From assembly GCF_000429685.1 (NCBI RefSeq), contig NZ_AUCI01000020.1:1-60118 (forward strand): a stretch of 60,118 nt of DNA, in the 5' to 3' direction. Shown piece after piece: positions 16,672 through 24,518 of the stretch (the stretch's first letter is position 1; each line of letters opens with the position of its first letter). The notes below the pieces were generated by a model, which saw nothing but the letters and a program-made list of their open reading frames with translations, ran no database searches and was not told the origin of the DNA. This DNA is from Salibacterium aidingense DSM 18341. GTDB lineage: Bacteria; Bacillota; Bacilli; Bacillales; Marinococcaceae. The translations under genes and the position numbers were made by a program.

Positions 16672-17742
16672 ATGAATCATCACCAGCAAACAATCATAAG
16701 CGCCCCATCTCTAAAACAATTCTGCGAAGAAGTGTTTGCTCAACGAATTCCCAGGGAGGAGGCGGTCCGGGTTGCTGATAATCTTGTCGAAGCGGATTTA
16801 TTAGGTTTTTCTTCCCATGGCGTCTGCAAAGTTTCTGATTATCTGCAGCGGCTGGATAAAGGGTTGATCGAGAACCGAACTGAATTGAAAAAAGTAACGG
16901 AATCTTCTACCGCCAGTGTGTTGGATGCCTCAAACGGCTGGGGCCAGTATGCCTCGGTGGAAGCGATGCAGGAAGCGGTGGAAAAGGCAAAGCAATACGG
17001 GACTGGAGTGGTAGGGGTGAGGAACTCCAACCATTTTGGTATTACCTCTTATTATACGATGATGGCAGCCAGAAAGGGCTGTATCGGGTTTGCCTCCACT
17101 AATGCGTCTGGATTGATGGTGCCATTTGGTTCCAGGGAGCCTTCGCTTGGGACCAATCCCATTTCCATAGCAGTTCCGGCGGGGGAAGGCAGAGATCCTA
17201 TTGTTCTAGATATGTCTACCGGGAATACTGCCAGAGGAAAAATTACACTCGCAAAGAAGACGGGGGATGCGATACCGGAGGACTGGGCTGTCACCAAAGA
17301 CGGGAAACGAACCTCTGACCCAGCGGAGGCGCTGGAAGGTTATTTACTGCCTATGGGACCAAAAGGGTCGGGGCTGGCTATCATGGTCGATATATTATCG
17401 GGTGTATTGACCGGAGCTCTTTTTGGAAGCGGTGTTCCCAGAATGTATGAAGATCCCGAACCTCAATATCTTGGCCACTTATTCGGAGCCATTGACGTAA
17501 AAGCTTTTATGGAGGAGTCTGCTTTTTATGAAAAAATCATGGAACGGGTGGCTCAGACAGTAGAGAGTGAGCCAATGGAAGGGTTTGACAGAGTTTACCT
17601 GCCAGGGGAGAGGGAACAGGAAAAACGGCGGGCTCAGCTGGAGGAAGGAATATGTCTGCCTCATGAAATATTTGCGGAGCTGAAACATATGGGAGAAGTG
17701 CATCAGGTAGATATTTCCCAATTTGTGAAATCAGACTGGTAA
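16672..17742 (+). CDS. Ldh-family (malate/L-lactate/sulfolactate dehydrogenase-like) oxidoreductase
   Basis: A 356-residue NAD(P)-dependent oxidoreductase of the Ldh2/YlbC/YiaK fold, a family that acts on malate, L-sulfolactate, ureidoglycolate and 2,3-diketogulonate. Landmarks are the catalytic His region SSHGVCKV, VVGVRNSNHFGITSYYTMMA, GTNPISIAVPAGE, VLDMSTGNTARGKI and YLLPMGPKGSGLAIMVDILSGVL. The frame opens at 16639, but ATG 16672 is preferred because GGGAGGAGAATTAC precedes it. It follows the D-hydroxyacid dehydrogenase in one operon. Two dehydrogenases of unrelated fold next to each other suggest opposite stereochemistry on one carbon, an inference only. Confidence 0.88.
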   Translation: MNHHQQTIISAPSLKQFCEEVFAQRIPREEAVRVADNLVEADLLGFSSHGVCKVSDYLQRLDKGLIENRTELKKVTESSTASVLDASNGWGQYASVEAMQEAVEKAKQYGTGVVGVRNSNHFGITSYYTMMAARKGCIGFASTNASGLMVPFGSREPSLGTNPISIAVPAGEGRDPIVLDMSTGNTARGKITLAKKTGDAIPEDWAVTKDGKRTSDPAEALEGYLLPMGPKGSGLAIMVDILSGVLTGALFGSGVPRMYEDPEPQYLGHLFGAIDVKAFMEESAFYEKIMERVAQTVESEPMEGFDRVYLPGEREQEKRRAQLEEGICLPHEIFAELKHMGEVHQVDISQFVKSDW

Positions 17743-17749
17743 TCTATTT

Positions 17750-17779
17750 GCCGCCCTGTTATCTTGAAGGAAAGGCGGC
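17750..17779 (+). terminator. Intercistronic hairpin (possible weak terminator)
   Basis: GCCGCC and GGCGGC form a short GC stem around an 18-base loop after the Ldh-family gene. There is no clear T-run, so it may be a processing or stability element before the next gene. Confidence 0.35.
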
Positions 17780-17873
17780 ATGACTTTATAACCCGGGAAA
17801 GATTCTGCCTGATAAGGTCGTTGCATCGCATATAAATCATGTAACACAGCCATTTAAAAAGGAGTCAGTACTA

Positions 17874-19040
17874 ATGAGAATTATTGACGTAAAAGAAAAG
17901 GCCGTTCCAATCAAATCGGATATTCGTAATGCGTTTATTGACTTCAGTAAGATGACAGCATCGGTGGTTGCTGTTGTAACCGATGTGGTGAGAGATGGAA
18001 AAAGGGTGGTAGGTTACGGCTTTAATTCTAATGGGAGGTATGCCCCCAGCGGGATGCTTCATGAACGATTTATTCCAAGGCTGCTGGAAGCAGAACCGGA
18101 GATGATCGTGGATGAAACCGGAGAAAATCTGGATCCCTATAAAATTTGGGATATTCTTATGACTGGCGAGAAACCAGGAGGCCACGGCGAGCGTTCGGTT
18201 GCAGTGGGAACGATCGATATGGCCGTTTGGGATGCGGTGGCCAAAATAGAAGAAAAACCGCTATACCGGCTGCTTGCAGACCGCTACCGCAATGGAAAGG
18301 CGGACGACAATGTGTTTGTTTATGCTGCCGGCGGTTATTATAAACCGGATAAAGGTTATGAGGCGCTGCAGGAAGAAATGAAGCAGTACCTGGCTGCAGG
18401 CTACTCGGTTGTCAAAATGAAAATTGGGGGAGCCCCGCTCGAAGAGGATCTGCGCCGGATTGAAGCAGTGCTTGAAGTTGTTCCGGATGGACAGTCGCTG
18501 GCGGTAGATGCGAATGGAAGATTTGGTTTGAAGACCGCGCTGGAGTATGCAAAGGCACTGGAGCCTTATCAGCTTTTCTGGTATGAAGAGGCCGGGGATC
18601 CCCTTGATTTTGAACTACAGAAAGAACTCGGAAAACATTATAAGCCTCCGATGGCCACAGGGGAAAATCTGTTTTCGATGCAGGATGCGAGAAACCTGAT
18701 CCGCTATGGCGGGATGCGTCCGGAAAAAGATTACCTGCAGTTTGACTGTGCTTTAAGTTACGGGCTTGTGGAATACAGAAGAATCCTTGCGATGCTGGAA
18801 GAACATGGATGGTCCTCGCGGAACTGTATTCCGCACGGCGGCCATCAGATGTCTTTAAACATTGCAGCCGGTCTTGGACTTGGCGGCAATGAATCCTATC
18901 CCGGCGTGTTCGAACCCTTTGGCGGATTTGCGGATAATTATCCAGTGGAAAACGGGTATGTGGCACTTCCGGATGTTCCCGGTATTGGATTTGAAGCGAA
19001 ATCGAATTTGTATAACCTGTTAAAGTCTATCGCTGACTAA
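17874..19040 (+). CDS. D-tartrate dehydratase-like enolase-superfamily enzyme
   Basis: A 388-residue member of the mandelate racemase/muconate lactonising enzyme family. Lys181-Met-Lys183 is the KxK base, Asp212, Glu238 and Glu264 are the magnesium ligands, and His321 in IPHGGHQMS is the second acid/base. Long segments (IRNAFIDFSKMT, GYGFNSNGRY, GEKPGGHGERSVAVGTIDMAVWDAVAK, LQFDCALSYGLVEY) recall the characterised D(-)-tartrate dehydratase of Bradyrhizobium, which yields oxaloacetate. Length also agrees. AAAAAGGAG precedes the ATG. Substrate assignment is from memory of the family and needs an alignment; another sugar diacid is the main alternative. Confidence 0.85.
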   Translation: MRIIDVKEKAVPIKSDIRNAFIDFSKMTASVVAVVTDVVRDGKRVVGYGFNSNGRYAPSGMLHERFIPRLLEAEPEMIVDETGENLDPYKIWDILMTGEKPGGHGERSVAVGTIDMAVWDAVAKIEEKPLYRLLADRYRNGKADDNVFVYAAGGYYKPDKGYEALQEEMKQYLAAGYSVVKMKIGGAPLEEDLRRIEAVLEVVPDGQSLAVDANGRFGLKTALEYAKALEPYQLFWYEEAGDPLDFELQKELGKHYKPPMATGENLFSMQDARNLIRYGGMRPEKDYLQFDCALSYGLVEYRRILAMLEEHGWSSRNCIPHGGHQMSLNIAAGLGLGGNESYPGVFEPFGGFADNYPVENGYVALPDVPGIGFEAKSNLYNLLKSIAD

Positions 19041-19058
19041 ACAAACCGAAAAGAAGCT

Positions 19059-19092
19059 GGATGAGCCAAACAGCGGGGCTCATCCTTTTTTC
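19059..19092 (+). terminator. Terminator after the tartrate dehydratase-like gene
   Basis: GGATGAGCC and GGCTCATCC pair perfectly around a 9-base loop and are followed by TTTTTT. It separates the acid-metabolising genes from the ABC importer operon. Confidence 0.88.
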
Positions 19093-19125
19093 TGACGAAC
19101 AGAAACGTAGAAGTATTTCACAATA

Positions 19126-19160
19126 GTCTGATTTTTAAACATAAATGTCTGAATTTTTTA
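19126..19160 (+). promoter_or_regulatory. Direct-repeat activator site before the sugar importer
   Basis: GTCTGATTTTTA (19126) and GTCTGAATTTTTTA (19147) are direct repeats whose starts are 21 bp apart, two helical turns, ending just before the weak -35 element. This is the usual geometry of an AraC-type activator. The YesN-type response regulator encoded downstream is the obvious candidate. Confidence 0.55.
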
Positions 19161-19189
19161 TTATGAAAACAGCTAAGTTCCCTTATGAT
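19161..19189 (+). promoter_or_regulatory. Activator-dependent promoter of the importer operon
   Basis: TATGAT at 19184-19189 is a good -10. The element 17 bp upstream, TTATGA, is a poor -35, as expected when an activator bound at the adjacent repeats recruits polymerase. Confidence 0.5.
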
Positions 19190-19201
19190 TAAAACATAAA
19201 C

Positions 19202-19215
19202 AGAAAGCGCTTTCA
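19202..19215. promoter_or_regulatory. cre (CcpA) site downstream of the importer promoter
   Basis: AGAAAGCGCTTTCA contains the palindromic core GAAAGCGCTTTC and fits the cre consensus except at the second position. It lies just after the expected transcription start, a road-block position for CcpA. Confidence 0.75.
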
Positions 19216-19241
19216 AAATTAAAAAGGGGAGAGTGAAACAT

Positions 19242-20603
19242 TTGAAAAAAGTATGGTTGTTGTTGTGTGCAGCTCTTATGATTCTTTTTATTGCTGCTTG
19301 TGCAGGCAGTGGAACCGGCGGGGGTGAAGAAGCCGGCAGTGCGGATGATGCAGGAGGAGAGACAGACAGCGGGGGAGATGATGGAGAAAGCTCCGATAGT
19401 GACGGAGATCAAATTGAACTCCGCATGTCCTGGTGGGGGTCCCAAACCAGGCACGACATGACCGAAGAAATTATTCAAATGTACGAAGAAGAGAATCCGA
19501 ATGTTACGATTAACACGGAATTTTCCGGATTTGACGGTTACTTTGAAAGAATGGCAGCACAGGCTTCAGGCGGAAACCTGCCGGATATCATGCAGCAAAA
19601 CTTCGGGGAGTACGTAAACCAATACGCTGGAGAAGATTTGCTGGCTGATTTAGGACCATTTATTGAAGACGGCACGATTGATTTAGAAGGGGTGGAAGAC
19701 ACCGTCATTGAGAGTGGCCAGGTTGATGGCAAACAGGTAGGAATTCCGACCGGGACCAACGCTCTGATGGTTACCTACAATCCAACGTTGTTTGAAGGCA
19801 CCGGAGTAGACACTCCTTCCAATGACTGGACCTGGGATGAGTACATGGATATTACCGGCTCCATTGCTGAAGAAACGGGTCAATACGGTGTCAGCTACAC
19901 AGAACCGGATAACTTTTTTGAATATTACCTTCGCGAAAAGGGAGAAGCGCTGTTTAACGAGGATGGTTCAGGGCTCGGATATGAAGATGATCAGTTATTG
20001 ACGGACTATTTCTCCATGATGAAACAGCAGGTGGATAATGAAGTGAGTCCGGATTACAGTGTTGTAGATCAGATCCAGGGCCTCGAAGACGAACTTATCA
20101 CCCGCGGTGAGACAGCGGTTCATATTAAGAGCTGGTCTAACCAGTTCCAGACCCTATCGGACACATCGGATGATCCACTGGAAATTGTAATGCTGCCGGG
20201 GGAAAACAACGATCAGGGAATGTTCCAGAAGCCTTCCATGCTGTGGTCGATCGGGGAAAACTCAGAGCATAAGGAGCAGGCTGCAGACTTCATTAATTTC
20301 TATACAAATACAAAAGAAGTATTTGAAGTGATCGGCGGTGACCGCGGGGTACCGATTAAACCGGAAGTCCGTGAAGCGCTGGAGGAAGATGGGTTGAGTG
20401 AAACAGAACAGAAGATATTTGACTACCTTGAAGTCGTAGCAGATAACAGCACCGCGCCGGATACCAACTTCCCGCCGGAAGCCTCAGAAGTATTGCAGGC
20501 TCTGATGGACGCTGATGAAATGGTAATGTACGGAGAAATGACTCCGGAAGAAGGAGCGGAACACTTCAGACAGGAAGCAGAAACCATATTGTCGCAGCAA
20601 TAG
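19242..20603 (+). CDS. Sugar ABC transporter substrate-binding lipoprotein
   Basis: A family 1 extracellular solute-binding protein of about 453 residues. The signal peptide KKVWLLLCAALMILF ends in a lipobox IAAC, so the protein is lipid-anchored on the outer membrane face. A very acidic Gly/Ser/Asp linker (about 25-55) follows. EEENPNVTINTEFSGFDGYFERMAAQASGGNLPDIMQ is the typical start of the mature fold. TTG 19242 is preferred to GTG 19233 because AAGGGGAG lies only one or two bases from the GTG but about ten from the TTG. Two permeases follow. Neighbours suggest a pectin-derived oligosaccharide or sugar acid as ligand. No ATPase gene is nearby, so a shared MsmX-type ATPase is likely. Confidence 0.9.
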   Translation: MKKVWLLLCAALMILFIAACAGSGTGGGEEAGSADDAGGETDSGGDDGESSDSDGDQIELRMSWWGSQTRHDMTEEIIQMYEEENPNVTINTEFSGFDGYFERMAAQASGGNLPDIMQQNFGEYVNQYAGEDLLADLGPFIEDGTIDLEGVEDTVIESGQVDGKQVGIPTGTNALMVTYNPTLFEGTGVDTPSNDWTWDEYMDITGSIAEETGQYGVSYTEPDNFFEYYLREKGEALFNEDGSGLGYEDDQLLTDYFSMMKQQVDNEVSPDYSVVDQIQGLEDELITRGETAVHIKSWSNQFQTLSDTSDDPLEIVMLPGENNDQGMFQKPSMLWSIGENSEHKEQAADFINFYTNTKEVFEVIGGDRGVPIKPEVREALEEDGLSETEQKIFDYLEVVADNSTAPDTNFPPEASEVLQALMDADEMVMYGEMTPEEGAEHFRQEAETILSQQ

Positions 20604-20616
20604 GGTGAAGAAAAGA

Positions 20617-20656
20617 GGTCCTGTACTCTAAAAGATGTTCAGGACCCTTTTCATTT
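20617..20656 (+). terminator. Attenuating hairpin between binding protein and permeases
   Basis: GGTCCTG and CAGGACC pair around a 16-base loop and are followed by CTTTTCATTT. Such partial terminators commonly keep permease levels below those of the binding protein. Confidence 0.65.
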
Positions 20657-20678
20657 AAGAGTGAAAGGAGTGGAACAG

Positions 20679-21629
20679 ATGCAGGAAGCACAGACAGAAG
20701 AGAGACAATTAAACACTCCACCGGATCCATCTTCTATGAAAAAGAGAAAGAAGCCGGTGAAAGATATAGACAACAAAATGGGGTATTTGTTTCTCAGCCC
20801 ATTTATATTTGGGACGATAGCGTTTATGTTGTTCCCGATGGCGTATTCTCTGTATTTATCATTTACGGATTACAACCTGGTTGGTACGCCGCAGTGGGCT
20901 GGATTGGCGAACTACAAGGAAATGTTTACAAATGATCCGCAATTCTGGGATGCCATACGTGTCACATTCTTTTACGCAGGTACGGCTGTTCCTGTCCGGC
21001 TTGTGTTTGCCTTATTAATTGCTTTGGCCTTAAATAAAGTGGTCGAAATGGTGGGAATTTACCGGACTCTTCTTTATCTTCCTTCGATTGTGGGCGGAAG
21101 TATCGGTGTATCGATCATGTGGAGACAATTGTTTGGTAACGACGGAGCAATTAACTCCTTTTTAGAAAGTATTGGTTTGCAGGGTCACTCATGGCTTGGG
21201 GATCCTGATACTGCGATCTGGACTTTGGTTATATTATACGGTTGGCAGTTTGGATCTTCCATGATTATTTTTCTCGCCGGCCTTCGAAATATCCCCAGTA
21301 TTTATTATGAAGCCGCCGAAGTAGACGGAGCGAAACCGCTGCAGAAGTTTTTCAAAATAACCATACCAATGCTTACACCTGTTATTTTATTTAATGTCAT
21401 TATGCAGGTGATTCATGGGTTTATGGCGTTTACACCAGCCTTTATTGTTACCGAAGGCGGTCCGATCAACAGCACCCTGCTTTACGTCCTTTATATGTAC
21501 CGGCAGGCTTTCCAGTTTTTCGATATGGGATACGCCTCGGCGCTGGCCTGGGTGATGCTTCTGATCATTGGTATTTTTACAGCGATTATTTTTAAAAGCT
21601 CCGATTACTGGGTGCATTATGATAATTAA
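20679..21629 (+). CDS. Sugar ABC transporter permease (MalF type)
   Basis: A 316-residue permease with six hydrophobic helices after a charged N-terminal tail of about 30 residues. The ATPase-contact loop reads YEAAEVDGAKPLQKFFKITIPMLTP, matching the EAA motif with the invariant glycine. GYLFLSPFIFG and LSFTDYNLVGTPQWAGLANYKEMF are typical MalF/LacF-like openings. ATG 20679 is chosen because AAAGGAG (20664-20670) sits 8 bases ahead; the frame itself opens at GTG 20661. It is separated from the binding-protein gene by an attenuating hairpin and is followed by the partner permease after 18 bases. Confidence 0.93.
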   Translation: MQEAQTEERQLNTPPDPSSMKKRKKPVKDIDNKMGYLFLSPFIFGTIAFMLFPMAYSLYLSFTDYNLVGTPQWAGLANYKEMFTNDPQFWDAIRVTFFYAGTAVPVRLVFALLIALALNKVVEMVGIYRTLLYLPSIVGGSIGVSIMWRQLFGNDGAINSFLESIGLQGHSWLGDPDTAIWTLVILYGWQFGSSMIIFLAGLRNIPSIYYEAAEVDGAKPLQKFFKITIPMLTPVILFNVIMQVIHGFMAFTPAFIVTEGGPINSTLLYVLYMYRQAFQFFDMGYASALAWVMLLIIGIFTAIIFKSSDYWVHYDN

Positions 21630-21647
21630 TAAAAGGGGGTATGGAGC

Positions 21648-22496
21648 ATGACATTTAAAACAAAGAAACGGCTGAAAAAAATCACGCAGCATACCTTGCT
21701 TGGACTGTTCACGCTCGTTATGCTGTATCCTCTAATATGGATGCTGGCCAGTTCACTAAAAGAAAGTTCGAATGTGTTTGTGGATGCACACAGCCTGATC
21801 CCATCAGCTTGGGAATTTTCGAACTATGTTGATGGATGGAAAGGTTTTGCCGGGATTTCGTTTACCACATTCTACAAGAACACTTTTATCATAGTGGGGA
21901 TAACTACAATCGGCAGTATTATATTTTCGGCAGTGGCCGCCTACGGATTTGCAAGAATTAATTTTACAGGGCGGAAAATGTGGTTTGCCCTGATGCTTAT
22001 GACGATGATGCTGCCGTTTGAAATGGTAATGATTCCACAGTATATCATGTTTAACTGGTTTGAGTTGATAGATACGTATCTGCCGCTGATCCTGCCTACC
22101 TTTTTCGGGTATCCGTTCTTTATCTTTCTGATGATTCAGTTTATCCGGACGATCCCGAAAGAATTGGACCAGGCGGCGCGAATTGACGGATGTAATACGA
22201 TCTCCATTTTCTTTCGAATAATCGTTCCATTAATTGTGCCAGCGATGATGACATCGACGATTTTCTCTTTCTACTGGCGCTGGGATGACTTCATGGCCCC
22301 CTTGATTTACCTGCAGAGTCCGGAGAAGTATCCGGTGTCGCTGGCTCTGAAGCTCTTCTCTGATCCGGAAGCTGTGACAAATTGGGGAGCATTGTTTGCG
22401 ATGACTACCTTAAGTCTGCTGCCGATCATGATCATTTTCTTTATCTTTCAGCGGTATATTGTAGATGGGATCAGCACAAGCGGTCTGAAAGGATAA
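21648..22496 (+). CDS. Sugar ABC transporter permease (MalG type)
   Basis: A 282-residue permease with six hydrophobic helices. The EAA loop DQAARIDGCNTISIFFRIIVPLIVPAMM is present near residue 180, and LYPLIWMLASSLKESSNVF is the usual MalG-type N terminus. AAAGGGGG precedes the ATG. It pairs with the permease just upstream to form the membrane channel of the importer. Confidence 0.93.
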   Translation: MTFKTKKRLKKITQHTLLGLFTLVMLYPLIWMLASSLKESSNVFVDAHSLIPSAWEFSNYVDGWKGFAGISFTTFYKNTFIIVGITTIGSIIFSAVAAYGFARINFTGRKMWFALMLMTMMLPFEMVMIPQYIMFNWFELIDTYLPLILPTFFGYPFFIFLMIQFIRTIPKELDQAARIDGCNTISIFFRIIVPLIVPAMMTSTIFSFYWRWDDFMAPLIYLQSPEKYPVSLALKLFSDPEAVTNWGALFAMTTLSLLPIMIIFFIFQRYIVDGISTSGLKG

Positions 22497-22538
22497 CATG
22501 GAGAGATTAATATAAAGATATAAAATGAGGTGTGCGGT

Positions 22539-23831
22539 GTGAAAAGATATGTCGTCTGTGGGATGAGCAAACGGGCACTGGGAATGTTTATCAAACCTAT
22601 GCTGGAAACGTTCTCCTCTTCCTGTCAATTAGTCGGGATGCTGGATGTCGATGCACGGAGGTTTGAAATCTGTAAGGAGCAGTATCCGGAAACAAACGGG
22701 GTTCCTGAATTTGGGCCGGGAGAGTTCGAAAACATGGTGAAAGAAACCCGTCCGGATGCTGTAATCGTTACGAGCCGGGATGATACCCATGTTACGTATA
22801 TTGTGCAGGGACTGCAGCATGATCTGGAAGTTATTACGGAGAAGCCGATGGCAACTACAGCTTCGGACTGCCGGCGGATTATGGTTGCGGAGAAGGAAAG
22901 CAGCGGTCATGTAAATGTCACCTTCAATTATCGTTATAACCCGTATCATATGAAAATAAAGGAAATGATCGCTTCCGGGAAAATCGGCCGGGTCACTTCG
23001 GTGGATTTGAATTGGTATATCGACACCTATCACGGATCTACGTATTTTCAGCGCTGGAACCGCTATCGTGAGCATTCCGGGGGGCTTTCCATTCATAAAA
23101 GCTCCCACCATTTTGATTTAGTCAATTGGTGGCTGGATCAGCAGCCTGAGGAAATTTTTGCTTACGGAGCCTTGAACTATTACGGTAGCGAAAGTGTTCA
23201 TAATCCAAGAAAAGAAGATGGGAGACACTGTTCTACCTGTGATGTACAGCTGGACTGTCCTTACTATATGCGCTGGAATACAAGAAGCAATTCAGCCTCT
23301 GTCCAGGACGACCACATTGATTCCGATATGAAAAGGCGGAAAGGATATACCAATTACCGGCCGGATAAATGTGTATTTGATTCTAATATCGCGATTGAAG
23401 ACACCTATACGGCTGTAGTGAAATATGATCGTGGATCACTTCTCAATTATTCTGTAAACTTTTCACTTCCTTATGAAGGGTACCGTCTTGCGGTAAATGG
23501 GACCGAAGGAAGAATCGAGACGATGGAATATCATGCCCCGTCCCGTGTGCCGTTTCCGACACCGAAACAGACGATTGATTATTTTCCCTTGTTTGGCTCG
23601 AAAGAAACGATTCATGTCGTGGAACGGGAAGGCGGCCACGGCGGCGGAGATCCTGTGCTGCAAGAGGACATCTTTTTGGGGGAAGACCCGAAGCGGGCAT
23701 ATACGATTCTCTCAGGCAGTAAAGACGGTGCTCTGGCAGTAGCCGCGGGAGAAGCGGTGTGGAGGTCGGTGGAGCAGAAGGAGCCGGTTCGGATCGAAGA
23801 ACTATTGGCAGCAAAGAAAACACTGAAGTAA
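22539..23831 (+). CDS. Gfo/Idh/MocA family oxidoreductase with a cysteine cluster
   Basis: A 430-residue NAD(P)-dependent oxidoreductase. The Rossmann start RYVVCGMSKRALGMF and the catalytic EKP motif (VITEKPMATT, about 93-102) are present, followed by GGLSIHKSSHHFDLVNWW. An unusual segment carries Cys231, Cys234 and Cys240 (HCSTCDVQLDC) and Cys278, possibly a structural metal site. GTG 22539 is preferred over GTG 22530 because TGAGGTG lies 7 bases ahead. It follows the importer permeases by about 40 bases and probably acts on the imported sugar or a derived inositol-like or uronic compound. The reaction is not known. Confidence 0.88.
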   Translation: MKRYVVCGMSKRALGMFIKPMLETFSSSCQLVGMLDVDARRFEICKEQYPETNGVPEFGPGEFENMVKETRPDAVIVTSRDDTHVTYIVQGLQHDLEVITEKPMATTASDCRRIMVAEKESSGHVNVTFNYRYNPYHMKIKEMIASGKIGRVTSVDLNWYIDTYHGSTYFQRWNRYREHSGGLSIHKSSHHFDLVNWWLDQQPEEIFAYGALNYYGSESVHNPRKEDGRHCSTCDVQLDCPYYMRWNTRSNSASVQDDHIDSDMKRRKGYTNYRPDKCVFDSNIAIEDTYTAVVKYDRGSLLNYSVNFSLPYEGYRLAVNGTEGRIETMEYHAPSRVPFPTPKQTIDYFPLFGSKETIHVVEREGGHGGGDPVLQEDIFLGEDPKRAYTILSGSKDGALAVAAGEAVWRSVEQKEPVRIEELLAAKKTLK

Positions 23832-23844
23832 AGGAGGACTTGGA

Positions 23845-24498
23845 ATGGGAAAAGGTGGTCTGCTGTTTACGTTTATTATCTCTTTTTGCAGATGGGTCTG
23901 TTATTTTTTCTATCTTAATGTAATGTGGGCAGCCTGTACTATACTGGGAGGTGTTGTGTTTGGTATCGCTCCCAGTACTGTCGCATTGTTTGCTGTAGCC
24001 AGACGAACGTGTCTCGGTGAAGAAGAGGTACCCGTCTTTCGTACGTTCTGGAAGGTCTTTCGAAAAGAATTTTTTAAGGCAAACCTTCTTGGCCTTTCCT
24101 TAATCGGGTTCGGCCTGCTTTGGTATTTTAATTTGAACTTCTTTCGTGCCTTTGACGGAGCTGTTTTTACTGGTCTTAATGTAGTAATGACCGTGATAGG
24201 CATTGTGTTTATTTTTATGCTGCTGTATATTTTTCCAACGTACGTCCATTATCAAATGAAATTCCTGCAGTATATTAAATATTCCATTGCACTCAGTTTT
24301 ATTAATGTTGCCAATGTGATTTTGATGATTGTTTCGCTGCTTGCGGCTTACTATTTCTTTATTTCCTTTCCGGGATTTATCCCGATCTGCGGGGTGAGCT
24401 TACTTGCGCAGATTAACATGTGGCTTGTTTATCAGTCCTTGAAGAAAATGCAGATTGAAGCTCCCAGCCGCCAGGATTATGAAAACGTCCCCGCATAG
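23845..24498 (+). CDS. YesL-type DUF624 membrane protein
   Basis: A 217-residue protein with five hydrophobic helices. The start of the conserved region, FYLNVMWAACTILGGVVFGIAPSTVALFAVARR, is characteristic of DUF624 proteins such as B. subtilis YesL, which sit beside carbohydrate ABC importers and YesM/YesN two-component systems, as here. AAAGGAGG precedes the ATG. The molecular function of the family is unknown; an accessory role in importer function or sensing is assumed from neighbourhood. Confidence 0.88.
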   Translation: MGKGGLLFTFIISFCRWVCYFFYLNVMWAACTILGGVVFGIAPSTVALFAVARRTCLGEEEVPVFRTFWKVFRKEFFKANLLGLSLIGFGLLWYFNLNFFRAFDGAVFTGLNVVMTVIGIVFIFMLLYIFPTYVHYQMKFLQYIKYSIALSFINVANVILMIVSLLAAYYFFISFPGFIPICGVSLLAQINMWLVYQSLKKMQIEAPSRQDYENVPA

Positions 24499-24518
24499 GT
24501 ATTATAAAAAATAGAATA

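Noticed and set aside
18412-18966. 184-codon minus-strand frame opposite the tartrate dehydratase-like gene
   Set aside because: Shadow of codon bias in a strongly supported gene; composition rich in Arg, Pro and His with no motif.
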